Below, one piece after another: positions 45,532 to 53,564 of a DNA stretch of 64,000 nt (within the stretch, counting starts at the first letter, position 1; each line of letters starts with the position of its first letter). The position numbers and the translations under genes are program-made. The notes under the pieces are model-generated. The model did not search any database, had not been told where the DNA came from, and was given only the letters and a program-made list of their open reading frames with translations. The stretch spans positions 62,001 to 126,000 of the forward strand of contig CALQLO010000004.1 of NCBI GenBank assembly GCA_943331445.1. Reading direction: 5' to 3'. This stretch comes from Akkermansia muciniphila. GTDB taxonomy: Bacteria; Verrucomicrobiota; Verrucomicrobiia; Opitutales; UBA953.

Positions 45532-46392
45532 GTGACGGACTCCCCCCAAGACACGCCTAGCGTCCCCGAGGACGGCATTCTGCCGCCTTCCGACCTGCCC
45601 ATCCATCTCGACGTCTTTGAAGGGCCCCTAGACCTGCTCCTCTTTCTAATCCGCAAGAACGAGATCGATATCTACGATATCCCCATCGAGAAGGTCACGT
45701 TGCAGTATCTCCAAATCCTCCGCACCCAGGAGAAAGATAACCTAGAACTGGCGGGTGATTTCTTCGTGATGGCGGCGACGCTCATGTACATCAAGAGCCG
45801 CATGCTCCTCCCCGTGGAAAGCCGCCCGGAAGAGGAAGTCGCCGCCTCGGAAGAAGGACAGGACCCACGCTGGGCCTTAGTCCAGCAACTCATCCAATAT
45901 AAGCGCGTCAAGGAAACCGCCGCCATTATCCGCGGCTTGGTGGATGACCGCCAAGGCCTGCTCAGCCGTTACGTCCTGCAGCCGCAAGGCGAAGATGCCG
46001 TCATCCGCCCAGTTGCCCCGGCCGATCGCATCGAGCTCTGGAATGTCTTCAATCTGGTGTTACGCCGACTGGCCGAACGCATCCAGCCGGGGAATATCAG
46101 TTCCGAAACCGTCACCGTCTCCGACCGCATGGAGTCGATTCTCACCCGCCTAGAAGCCGAGAGCACCTTTGCCTTCACCAGCTTGCTACCCGAGCACCCG
46201 ACCATCGGCTACCTTGTCGCGACCTTCCTGGCCTGCCTTGAACTCGCGCGTCTGGGTAAGCTCAAATTAGAGCAAGACGCAGCCTTTGCGGAGATCAACT
46301 GCTCGAAGGCTGACCCAGTTGCCGCACCTCATGCCGGCGAAGCCAGTGAAGGCCGCTCCGAGTTCGATGCGCCGACTGAAGAAGCCAACTAA
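45532..46392 (+). CDS. scpA: Segregation and condensation protein A
   Basis: A 286-residue ScpA kleisin, starting at GTG. The N-terminal SMC-binding region has the family signature LDVFEGPLDLLLFLIRKNEI then DIYDIPIEKVTLQYL, and the helix AATLMYIKSRMLLPVE follows at about 82-97. The C-terminal winged-helix part (FTSLLPEHPTIGYLVATFLA) contacts the SMC head. It links the SMC dimer and ScpB in chromosome condensation. scpB, usually next door, is not adjacent here. The preceding LptD-like gene ends 3 bp upstream. Confidence 0.93.
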   Translation: MTDSPQDTPSVPEDGILPPSDLPIHLDVFEGPLDLLLFLIRKNEIDIYDIPIEKVTLQYLQILRTQEKDNLELAGDFFVMAATLMYIKSRMLLPVESRPEEEVAASEEGQDPRWALVQQLIQYKRVKETAAIIRGLVDDRQGLLSRYVLQPQGEDAVIRPVAPADRIELWNVFNLVLRRLAERIQPGNISSETVTVSDRMESILTRLEAESTFAFTSLLPEHPTIGYLVATFLACLELARLGKLKLEQDAAFAEINCSKADPVAAPHAGEASEGRSEFDAPTEEAN

Positions 46393-46435
46393 GCCGAAGG
46401 CTTGAAAAACAGGCCATTTGGCCCAGCATTGAATC

Positions 46436-46678
46436 ATGGCCAAGGCCAATCGCCCCAACAACCACCTCCTGGGAATCGGACTCGACGCTCAGGACGAACA
46501 TAAGCGCATCACGCGTGGTGAAGGCTTCAACCTGGTCGGCGGCTCCGAGACGACCCACGATCGCATGACGGAAATCGTCATCAAGACCACCGAAGATCTC
46601 AGCCGCAAGGGGCGGACGTTGAGCGATGCCCACCCAGAGGAAGTCGCCGAACTCCTCCGGAAGCACGAGGGTAAGTGA
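46436..46678 (+). CDS. Small conserved-looking protein of unknown function
   Basis: An 80-residue charged protein: a short basic start (MAKANRPNNHLLGIG), then an acidic/polar middle with many hydroxyl residues, and a helical C-terminus (SDAHPEEVAELLRKHEGK). I recognise no family and see no signal peptide or membrane segment. Coding status is supported by its place between scpA and the next gene on the same strand, by a clean ATG and by codon use like its neighbours. It could be a small regulatory or structural cytosolic protein. Confidence 0.6.
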   Translation: MAKANRPNNHLLGIGLDAQDEHKRITRGEGFNLVGGSETTHDRMTEIVIKTTEDLSRKGRTLSDAHPEEVAELLRKHEGK

Positions 46679-46742
46679 CGTCCAAAAAGGGGCACAGACG
46701 GATTGACTCACCTCTTTCGCAGGATTTGTATACTTCTCCCCC

Positions 46743-47066
46743 ATGAGTAACGAGCTGCCCCCTCCTCCACCCCCTCCTTCCGACGGTGAGAACGCTGCAC
46801 CTCAGGCCCCTAAGCTGAAACTCGCAAAGCCCGCTGGCTTCGTGCCGCCGCCTCCGCCCGCCCCTTCGGCTTCGACCCCGGTACCCCCGCCCGTCGCAGC
46901 CGCCATGCCGAGCCCCGCACCTGCACCTGCGGCCGCACTGCCTCGTCAAATCGCCCCCATCAATAAGAATGTCGGAACAGGTGCCGTCGCGTTTGACCTT
47001 ATCGCCCTTGCGGCTTCAGTTGTCGGTGCGCTCCTGATTTTCTTGGAGTTTAAATCCAAAGGCTAA
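46743..47066 (+). CDS. Proline-rich tail-anchored small membrane protein
   Basis: A 107-residue protein with a long Pro/Ala-rich, low-complexity N-terminal arm (MSNELPPPPPPPSDGEN..., then several PP and AP runs to about residue 70), a short linker, and a single C-terminal membrane helix at about 83-102 (ALAASVVGALLIFLEF), ending in basic SKG. The tail-anchored topology puts the Pro-rich arm in the cytosol. The trx gene starts 9 bp downstream. Function is unknown; a polyproline docking arm is a guess. Confidence 0.65.
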   Translation: MSNELPPPPPPPSDGENAAPQAPKLKLAKPAGFVPPPPPAPSASTPVPPPVAAAMPSPAPAPAAALPRQIAPINKNVGTGAVAFDLIALAASVVGALLIFLEFKSKG

Positions 47067-47075
47067 GCATCTTTC

Positions 47076-47417
47076 ATGGCATCCGATCTCATCACCAATC
47101 TCGATAACGCTAGTTTTGACGCGACGATCAGCTCGTCGACCGTCCCCGTCTTAGTGGACTTCTGGGCCACTTGGTGCGGCCCTTGTAAGCAGATCGGCCC
47201 GGTGCTTGATCAGCTTGCAGTCGAAATGAACGGCCTCGTAAAAATCACCAAGGTCGACGTGGACACCAATCAGGCCCTGGCCCAAAAGCTTGGCGTTAAC
47301 TCCATCCCGGCCCTTTTCCTATTCAAGAACGGCGTCGTGGTGGACAAGATGGTCGGTGCACGCCCCAAGGGCGATATCGCCGCCTTCATCCGCAAGCATT
47401 CGGACGCCCCGGCCTAA
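47076..47417 (+). CDS. trxA: Thioredoxin
   Basis: A 113-residue thioredoxin with the active site WCGPC at residues 33-37 in DFWATWCGPCKQIG, and the cis-proline segment VNSIPALFLFKNGVVV later on. No signal peptide is present, so it acts in the cytosol as a general disulfide reductase (for example for ribonucleotide reductase). It is the last gene before a strong bidirectional terminator. The membrane-anchored MsrB in this window would need a different periplasmic reductant. Confidence 0.96.
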   Translation: MASDLITNLDNASFDATISSSTVPVLVDFWATWCGPCKQIGPVLDQLAVEMNGLVKITKVDVDTNQALAQKLGVNSIPALFLFKNGVVVDKMVGARPKGDIAAFIRKHSDAPA

Positions 47418-47437
47418 GCCCTGCGTTCAAACGGCAA

Positions 47438-47470
47438 CAAAAAGGCCCGGGATTACTCCCGGGCCTTTTT
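47438..47470. terminator. Bidirectional terminator between trxA and the respiratory operon
   Basis: A nine-pair GC stem GGCCCGGGA / TCCCGGGCC with loop TTAC, flanked by five A on the left and five T on the right, so it works on both strands. It closes trxA from the left and the ten-gene act-cco operon from the right. Confidence 0.92.
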
Positions 47471-47495
47471 ATATACCTACCAATGGCGCTGCGGC

Positions 47496-48188
47496 CTATT
47501 TGGCTTCGAGCGGGTTTTCCTTAAGCAATTCCGCGGCCGTGTAAGGCGACTTCCGATCCGCGAGGGCTTTGCGCACTTCCGCTACCTTCGTGTCCATAAT
47601 TGGCTCAGCCGTATTACCCCAAGCCTGACGGACATAAGTGGCAATGTTGGCGATTTGGGCGTTCGATAAGCCCGCCCCCACGTTGGGCATGACGCCGTTA
47701 TACTTAGCGCCCTTGACCTCAATCTCCCCGCCGAGACCAGCGAGGATGGCCTTGATCATACGCTCCCCATTGCCACCCACCCAGGGCGAACCAGCCAGAG
47801 GAGGAAACGCACCAGGCAAGCCGAGCCCCGTGGCCTGGTGGCAGACGGCGCAGTTAGTGATGAACAGTTTTTCGCCCTTGGCCGCATCCGGCTCGAAGAC
47901 GGCTGGACCACCCGAGGTCGCCAGCTTGGGGGCATCGAGGTCGAAGGCCCCAGCCGAGAACTGTCCGGAATTTCGGGTGAGATAGAGACCAGCCCAGAAA
48001 CCAAAACCGCAGAACAGGAAAACAATGAAGATCGGCGTCAGCGAGAAACCCTGAACAGGCTCCTCTTTGTCGCGGGCCAGCTGCGAGTGAATCTCCACCA
48101 AACGACCGTCGGAAAGGCCGTCGGAGCCGGTGCCAGACGGACCCCGGCGGTTACGGTTATTATCGGGATAACGATTAGAGTCGTTCAT
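47496..48188 (-). CDS. Membrane-anchored monoheme cytochrome c, last gene of the ACIII operon
   Basis: A 230-residue protein with a polar N-terminus, one membrane helix at about 51-70 (TPIFIVFLFCGFGFWAGLYL), and a periplasmic class I cytochrome domain. The heme site is CAVCH at 113-117 and a likely distal methionine lies in KYNGVMPNVG. In a cbb3 oxidase the third subunit, CcoP, would be diheme; here a single heme replaces it. Its domain resembles the cytochrome encoded between actF and the ccoN-like gene. It starts 4 bp after the ccoO-like gene and ends the operon. Confidence 0.88.
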   Translation of the reverse strand: MNDSNRYPDNNRNRRGPSGTGSDGLSDGRLVEIHSQLARDKEEPVQGFSLTPIFIVFLFCGFGFWAGLYLTRNSGQFSAGAFDLDAPKLATSGGPAVFEPDAAKGEKLFITNCAVCHQATGLGLPGAFPPLAGSPWVGGNGERMIKAILAGLGGEIEVKGAKYNGVMPNVGAGLSNAQIANIATYVRQAWGNTAEPIMDTKVAEVRKALADRKSPYTAAELLKENPLEAK

Positions 48189-48192
48189 GGGT

Positions 48193-48777
48193 TCACTTCT
48201 TTAATTTTGCTTCCGGGGAGGAGTAATCCTGCCGAAGGGAGAGGAGATAAGCAGCCAAGGCATCGGCACGCTCGGGGGCAAAGTCACCCTTGGCGTCAGC
48301 TTCATAGAGGAACGCAAATGCGTTGCCATGATGGATGGCGGCATGGACCGCGGCGAGAGACTTGGTGATTGTGGCAGCTTTCTCTGGCTCGGTCTGGGCA
48401 CCCTTAGGAGCAGGAGCGACCCGGGCACCATAGTTAGCGAGGTCCGGTCCAATGCGACGATCGCCTAGAAGGACATGAGACTGCAAGACGTAGTCGCGGG
48501 CGACCGAAGGGCGATCGCCATAACCGCGAGCGATATCACTACCCTGCCCGCTCGGACGAACCTGCTGGGTGTGGCAAGCGATACAGCCGAGAGAAACGTA
48601 GACATCACGACCTTGGACCGCGAGTCCCGGGACGGTTGCAGGATAGAGCGCGCCGCCTTCTTCCTCGGGGGCAGGGGCAAGATCGCCAAGCTGCACCTGC
48701 GAGCTAAGGAGCAGAGCTCCGAAGGGCAGCGCGACGGTCAGAAAGACGCCGGCAATGAGAAGTTTTGGGTTCGTCAT
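48193..48777 (-). CDS. CcoO/FixO-like membrane cytochrome c
   Basis: A 194-residue homologue of cbb3 oxidase subunit II. One N-terminal helix (about 7-26) anchors a periplasmic monoheme domain. The signature matches CcoO: QGRDVYVSLGCIACHTQQVR with heme C65/C68/H69, then RDYVLQSHVLLGDRRIGPDL. In CcoO this heme passes electrons from CcoP to the CcoN active site; here the CcoN-like partner has no visible metal ligands. The gene follows the ccoN-like gene by 11 bp and precedes the terminal cytochrome by 4 bp. Confidence 0.88.
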   Translation of the reverse strand: MTNPKLLIAGVFLTVALPFGALLLSSQVQLGDLAPAPEEEGGALYPATVPGLAVQGRDVYVSLGCIACHTQQVRPSGQGSDIARGYGDRPSVARDYVLQSHVLLGDRRIGPDLANYGARVAPAPKGAQTEPEKAATITKSLAAVHAAIHHGNAFAFLYEADAKGDFAPERADALAAYLLSLRQDYSSPEAKLKK

Positions 48778-48788
48778 GGGGGTGCCGA

Positions 48789-50216
48789 TTAGTCGTGGCG
48801 GCCTTCAGCAGCCGGGGCGGAGGATTTGAGGATCATGCCGAAAGCATTGAGCGCGAAGGCCACGTGGCCGACGAGCAAGAGAATGGCGAAGAGCAAGCTG
48901 GCGGAAGCGAGTCCCGCGGAAGCCGTCAGCACCTGGGCATAGGACACGGCGGGGTCGGCAAGTTGCTTACCAGACTGCCAGCCCACCGCCAAGGAAGCGG
49001 AGATGGAACCGAGTGCACCAATTGCGGTGGCCCAGAAGTGCAGGTGGACGAGTTTGGCCGAAGGCCAGAGTGAGCCAGTCAGTCGAGGCAGAATGAAGTA
49101 AGCCGCCCCGAAGATGACCATCGAAGCAAAGGCGTAAGTCAGGAGTTGTTCCTGACCTGCGCTGAAGGAGGTAAAACGCACCACGGCGTTGAAGCCACGG
49201 AACGAGAAAATGGCGTTCAGCACGCCATAGAGGGTGAAGGCCACTGCGCCGAAGGAGATGAAACGGAGCGTGGTGCTATTCCAAGCAAGCGACCAACCGC
49301 TTTGGGTGGACAGGGTCCCGTGGAAATTAATGGCCGTGATGATGACGGACACCAGGAACATGGCGGAACCGACTACGCCCACCGACTGCACCCAGACAGG
49401 AATCGGGCTACCGAGCAAACTGGCCGTCCCCGTCCATCCAGCGAACAGGAAGAAGGTCCAGAAGGCTACGGAAGCAAGGTAGTAGCCCGTGATATTTCGC
49501 CCCAGCACTTTCGGCAGGAAATAGTAAACCGCAGCCAGCGCGGAACCCCCGAGCCAGAGCAAGAGGAGGTTCTGGATAAACCAGCTATGGGCAATCGCTT
49601 GAACCACGCCCGAAGCCGGATTCCAGAGCACCAGCAACTGAGCCAGGAGATAGGCCAACGGGAAGACAAACGAAGCGCCGACCACAAACCACTGCGAGGC
49701 GAAGGAGTGACCCGTGGGGCGTTGCGCGTAAGCCACAATCGGCCAAAACGCCGAGAGGAGGAAGGCTACGGCGAGCACCGGGCCGACCGTGCGGGGCATT
49801 TCCAGGAGGCTGAAGCCGTTTAGGTCGCCGGCGAAAATGCTCAATGCGCCGTAAGTCAGCGCCACATTCCAAATAATCGCGCCCAAGCTGACGAGCCAAG
49901 CATTACGCAGTTCGAAACGACCAAGCTGGGAAGTCAGCCAGAGATTGATCGCGAAGAAGGCGTTGAACGCCCACCCGTAGATGAAGAGATTATGCTGAGC
50001 AGCGGAAACATGGCCGTAGGTAAAAACCTCCCCACTTACCCCACGTAGCAGCTGGGCCGAAACCAGACCAAGGACTGAAGCAACGAGCAGCCAGATTACC
50101 GCGGAGACGAAAAAGAGGAGGAAGGGCCCGCGGAGCTGAGCCTCGACGCGAGAGAGGCGCGAGTCACCGGGGGAAGGACGGCCCTGGGGGCGGCCGGAAC
50201 GATTATCCTGAGTCAT
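48789..50216 (-). CDS. CcoN-like heme-copper oxidase subunit I lacking the metal ligands
   Basis: A 475-residue membrane protein with about twelve helices, alignable to CcoN: HNLFIYGWAFNAFFAI, ALAAVYYFLPKVLGR, AAYFILPRLTG and AKLVHLHFWATAIG match the cbb3 fold. However, the ligands are replaced. Aligned without gaps to P. stutzeri CcoN: H207 becomes Q215, H257/H258 become A265/S266, H347 becomes Q355, H349 becomes Q357, cross-linked Y251 becomes A259, and H60 becomes Q74 (H75 is adjacent). The spacing from 207 to 349 (142) equals that from 215 to 357. So heme b, heme b3 and CuB should be absent. It is eighth in the ACIII operon, suggesting a scaffold role. Confidence 0.85.
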   Translation of the reverse strand: MTQDNRSGRPQGRPSPGDSRLSRVEAQLRGPFLLFFVSAVIWLLVASVLGLVSAQLLRGVSGEVFTYGHVSAAQHNLFIYGWAFNAFFAINLWLTSQLGRFELRNAWLVSLGAIIWNVALTYGALSIFAGDLNGFSLLEMPRTVGPVLAVAFLLSAFWPIVAYAQRPTGHSFASQWFVVGASFVFPLAYLLAQLLVLWNPASGVVQAIAHSWFIQNLLLLWLGGSALAAVYYFLPKVLGRNITGYYLASVAFWTFFLFAGWTGTASLLGSPIPVWVQSVGVVGSAMFLVSVIITAINFHGTLSTQSGWSLAWNSTTLRFISFGAVAFTLYGVLNAIFSFRGFNAVVRFTSFSAGQEQLLTYAFASMVIFGAAYFILPRLTGSLWPSAKLVHLHFWATAIGALGSISASLAVGWQSGKQLADPAVSYAQVLTASAGLASASLLFAILLLVGHVAFALNAFGMILKSSAPAAEGRHD

Positions 50217-50236
50217 CGGTTTAAAAAAGTATGGGA

Positions 50237-50992
50237 TTATTTGAGTCCGAGTTCAGCGGTATTCCACATCGCGGTGCGCGCGGCGTTGGCGGCACGCACG
50301 GCCTTCACTTGGTCGACGGTGACAGGGTTCCCCTTGTTGCCGAAACTCTGGCGAACGTAGGTGAGGACGTCGGCGATATCCTGGTCACTCACGCCGGCAA
50401 CGGGAGGCATCATGCTGTTAAAGGTCATGCCTCCGACGGTGATCGGCCCCATGAGGCCATTCGTGATAAACTTAATGGGCAGCTCGGGGTTACCGACGAC
50501 AATCGGGGTCTCTGAGATCGAAGGGAACACGGGCGGCAGGCCCTTCCCCGTTGGCTGGTGACAAGCGATACAGGTGCGAGCGTAGACCGCGGCACCGCGC
50601 TTCATCTGCTCGGCGTCGGCGACGACGAACGGACCAGCCACGTAAGCGGCAGCCACGGCGGGAGCAGCCGGAGCACCGCCAGCTTGGATCTTGGCGATGA
50701 CCTGGGGGTCTTTAACAATCAGAGCTTGAGCATCCTTAAGGGGAATGCGGTAAGTGCCATCCGCGTTGCGGCTGGGTTCAGTCAGGAGAGCGAGTTCCTT
50801 CTTATTGGTTTCAGCCCGCAGATTCTGCTGGGCCTTGCGGCGGTCGGTCAGGGCATCCGGAGCGCGGCGGACGAGGGTGTAAGCGTAGCCGGTCGCAATC
50901 AGGGCAGCGGCGGCGAGGGAGATAGCGCCGAGCCAGGATGCGATCTGGCTGGGAATCAGCGGGCGGCGCCCGGAAGAGGGTTGATCACTCAT
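50237..50992 (-). CDS. Monoheme cytochrome c encoded after actF
   Basis: A 251-residue protein with a polar N-terminus, one membrane helix at about 18-38 (SWLGAISLAAAALIATGYAY), a linker with a TYRIPLKDAQALI segment often seen in such subunits, and a periplasmic cytochrome domain. The heme site is CIACH in ARTCIACHQPTG, with a candidate distal Met in FNSMMPPVAG. ATG 50992 overlaps the end of actF by 8 bp; the longer frame to 51112 lies inside actF and is rejected. It is a natural electron link between ACIII and the downstream oxidase-like subunits. Confidence 0.87.
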   Translation of the reverse strand: MSDQPSSGRRPLIPSQIASWLGAISLAAAALIATGYAYTLVRRAPDALTDRRKAQQNLRAETNKKELALLTEPSRNADGTYRIPLKDAQALIVKDPQVIAKIQAGGAPAAPAVAAAYVAGPFVVADAEQMKRGAAVYARTCIACHQPTGKGLPPVFPSISETPIVVGNPELPIKFITNGLMGPITVGGMTFNSMMPPVAGVSDQDIADVLTYVRQSFGNKGNPVTVDQVKAVRAANAARTAMWNTAELGLK

Positions 50993-52268
50993 GGTAGTTG
51001 ATGGACTCGAGGATGCGGGGGTCATGCACCGGGATGGTCTCGTTCTTAGAGGCACCACGGAGGAAGATGGCGATGACCACGGCGCCGAAGCCGATGATCG
51101 CGAGTAAATCAAGGAAGAGCGACGAAGTCAGGAAAGGCGCCACGGTGAACCCTTCGGGGAATTTAGTGAGGTCAGCCTGCGTCAACTGGCGCGGCACGGC
51201 GTTGAACCAGAGGTCAGCCAAGGCGCCGGCAACAATGATCCATGCCACCGTCAGCAGACGGCCCGGAACGATCTTAGTGCGATACGGAAGCAAGGACAGG
51301 AACGGCAGGAAGAAGAAGCCGAAGATCATGTACATCGACACGCCCCACCACTCGCTCTTGAGGCCGGTCACAGCATCAATTTCACGGATGTTATACCAGA
51401 AGGTTTCTTCCGGGATATTCGCCGTATAGATTAGGAAGTACTGGGAGAAACTGATGTAGGCCCAGAAGACCGTGAACGCCAGCATCAGGCAGCCAAGCAC
51501 ATGGCGGTGCGCTTGATTGAGCAATCCGTCGAGCCAGCCACCATTGGAAAGTTTGTAGGTCAGGATGACCGTGACCGCCAACGCAAGGCGGATGGAGAGA
51601 GCGAAGAACCACACCCCGTACATGGTGGAGAACCAGTGATACGACAGGGCCATCAAGCAGTCGAAGGCGAGCATGGTCAGCGTAATCGCGCTGAGGGGGA
51701 TGCCGACCGCCGAGACCGCGTGTAGGCGATGGGTATGCCCAGCGGTGCGGTCCGTGTCCTGGGCAAAGGACCAGCGACGCAGGAGAATCGCGAGGACGCC
51801 GAAGATCACCGCATAGAGGGCGATGCGGGCGAGGAAGAAATTCTCATTCAAGAACCAGCTCTTGGCCTGCAGGATGGGGTCAGCCCCAACCGTGTGCCCG
51901 CTGGGGAGCACGTGGCCGGCGTTCGTCCACTCCCAGAGCAGGTGACGAGAAGCCGGTATAAAGGCCAACGGGGCAATCCCGATGACAATCAGGATCGGCA
52001 ACGCGATGAGCATGTGCTCCCAGTTGCGACGGATGAGGGGAGCCCAGCCGGCATCAAAGACGCGGGTGATCATGGTCAACATCAGCATACCGATGAGGAT
52101 CGAAATCCAGAACATCGCGCCGACGAGCACGGACAGGCCTTGGCGATAATCATCGTGGCTAACGCCGTTAAAAGCGAAGCACCAGACGACAGCGAGGGCG
52201 ACGACGCCAGCGACCAGGAATTTCTTCCAGTGATCGGTCAGGGCGTGCGGCATGGAGGAGTCTCTCAT
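50985..52268 (-). CDS. actF: Alternative complex III subunit ActF (NrfD/PsrC-like)
   Basis: A 427-residue polytopic protein, paralogous to ActC, with about ten helices. It belongs to the NrfD/PsrC group; ActC and ActF form the membrane core of ACIII, which oxidises quinol and reduces a cytochrome or oxidase without cytochrome bc1. Conserved stretches include GHVLPSGHTV, FLNENFFLARIAL and YMIFGFFFLPFLSLLPYR. It starts 7 bp after actE (an inner ATG at 52253 is possible) and overlaps the next cytochrome gene by 8 bp. Confidence 0.9.
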   Translation of the reverse strand: MRDSSMPHALTDHWKKFLVAGVVALAVVWCFAFNGVSHDDYRQGLSVLVGAMFWISILIGMLMLTMITRVFDAGWAPLIRRNWEHMLIALPILIVIGIAPLAFIPASRHLLWEWTNAGHVLPSGHTVGADPILQAKSWFLNENFFLARIALYAVIFGVLAILLRRWSFAQDTDRTAGHTHRLHAVSAVGIPLSAITLTMLAFDCLMALSYHWFSTMYGVWFFALSIRLALAVTVILTYKLSNGGWLDGLLNQAHRHVLGCLMLAFTVFWAYISFSQYFLIYTANIPEETFWYNIREIDAVTGLKSEWWGVSMYMIFGFFFLPFLSLLPYRTKIVPGRLLTVAWIIVAGALADLWFNAVPRQLTQADLTKFPEGFTVAPFLTSSLFLDLLAIIGFGAVVIAIFLRGASKNETIPVHDPRILESINYHE

Positions 52269-52275
52269 GTTTGAA

Positions 52276-52992
52276 TTACTTGATTTGGGCCTTCAAGGCG
52301 GTGGGGACGAGATCAGCGGGGCAGTTCTGGGAGAGCTGCAACGCACGCACATAGGCGGCGACCGCCCAGCGTTCTTCCGGGGACAGCTTATCGCCGTAGC
52401 CCATCATGGTGTTCTTGCCGTTGGTGATGACGTCGAAAATCTGCCCGTTCGGGTACGCCCGGATGAGCGGGGTGTGGAGGTTGGCAATCGTCACAATGGC
52501 GACATCCCCTTCGAGGGCATTGCGCACCTTCATGATGCCGTTGCCATCACCGGCCGACCCGTGGCACACCGCACAATAAATCTGGAACTTTTTTTCGCCC
52601 AGCTCGAGGGTCTTGGCGTCGATGTTGAAACGCTCGAGTTCACCACCGGCGAGGACGGTCAGCGACTTCGCCGGGAAGCCAACAAGGAAGGCGCCCTTGG
52701 CGTCCTTACCCGTCACGAAGGAAGGGTTAAGGGACTCGGCACGGCGGAAGTCCGCCGCGAAGACCTTAGCTGGCTCGAGGGCGTTGCCCCGAGCGACCGT
52801 TCCATCCACGGGAGGGCGGGCGTCCCGTCCATCCTTGAAGAACTTGTTCTCACCTTGGGCTTTATACTTCGACTGGTAGTCCATGTCGTCGAAGACATAG
52901 ACGGGGGTGTCCTTGGACTTCTTACCTTGGAATCCGAGGAAGCTGATCATGGCAATGACAGCCACGGCGAGGAATGAGAGATAGCGGCTCAT
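52276..52992 (-). CDS. actE: Alternative complex III monoheme cytochrome ActE
   Basis: A 238-residue cytochrome with an N-terminal hydrophobic anchor (YLSFLAVAVIAMISFLGFQG) lacking a lipobox cysteine, followed by VYVFDDMDYQSKYKAQ, a segment typical of ActE. The heme site is CAVCH in QIYCAVCHGSAGDGNGIM and the distal Met is probably in GKNTMMGYGDKL. ActE is the last electron carrier of ACIII, passing electrons to the oxidase or a soluble carrier. Spacing to actD is 9 bp and to actF 7 bp. Confidence 0.9.
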   Translation of the reverse strand: MSRYLSFLAVAVIAMISFLGFQGKKSKDTPVYVFDDMDYQSKYKAQGENKFFKDGRDARPPVDGTVARGNALEPAKVFAADFRRAESLNPSFVTGKDAKGAFLVGFPAKSLTVLAGGELERFNIDAKTLELGEKKFQIYCAVCHGSAGDGNGIMKVRNALEGDVAIVTIANLHTPLIRAYPNGQIFDVITNGKNTMMGYGDKLSPEERWAVAAYVRALQLSQNCPADLVPTALKAQIK

Positions 52993-53001
52993 GGTTGCGG
53001 A

Positions 53002-53544
53002 TTAGTCGCGGATGACGGTGATTTCCTGGCCACCGAGGGACAGGAGGAAGTTGCGCGACTCATCGAGATGGAATTGCGGGTCCCGCGCCTCAAGCACGAT
53101 CATGAACGTGTCATCGGAGACCCGGCTGAACTGCGGGAGGTCGAATAACGGGTGATGGTGATGCGGCAGACGATTGAAGATGAACTGGCCGAAGAACGTG
53201 CCGAAGGCGGCGAACAGAATCGTGCATTCGTAAATCACCGGGAACGGGAAAATGACGCTCCAGTAAGGCTTCCCGCCGACAATCAGGGGGTAGTCATACG
53301 AATTCATATACCAGGTGAGCAGACAACCGGTGATGAAGCCGGTGATGCCGCCTAATAAGGTCAGGCGCGGGACGGGCGAGCGCGGTAGGCCCATGGCCTG
53401 ATCCATCCCGTGAATCGGGAAAGGGGTGTGGACGTCCCAGTTCTTCCAGCCCGCATCGCGGACTTGCTCCGCGGCGTGGAACACGTCGGAGACCTGGCGG
53501 AAAGTGCAGGCTACGCCGTGGATGCGTTCGTTGCGTTCGTTCAT
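53002..53544 (-). CDS. actD: Alternative complex III subunit ActD (DUF3341)
   Basis: A 180-residue membrane subunit with two helices (about 64-82 and 96-122). It matches DUF3341: GWKNWDVHTPFPIHGMDQAM, then SPVPRLTLLGG and PVIYECTILFAAFGTF. ActD packs beside ActC in ACIII structures and carries no cofactor. ATG 53544 is used; an in-frame TTG at 53568 would overlap actC. It follows actC by 20 bp. Confidence 0.92.
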   Translation of the reverse strand: MNERNERIHGVACTFRQVSDVFHAAEQVRDAGWKNWDVHTPFPIHGMDQAMGLPRSPVPRLTLLGGITGFITGCLLTWYMNSYDYPLIVGGKPYWSVIFPFPVIYECTILFAAFGTFFGQFIFNRLPHHHHPLFDLPQFSRVSDDTFMIVLEARDPQFHLDESRNFLLSLGGQEITVIRD

Positions 53545-53564
53545 GGTCGGATCAGCGGCGGGGA

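Noticed and set aside
48789-50216. Residual histidines in the CcoN-like protein (H69, H75, H170, H210, H299, H391, H393, H451) as replacement ligands
   Set aside because: None falls on an aligned ligand position. H75 is next to the first heme-b site and H210 is five residues before the CuB site, so a register shift cannot be fully excluded, but the exact helix spacing argues against it.
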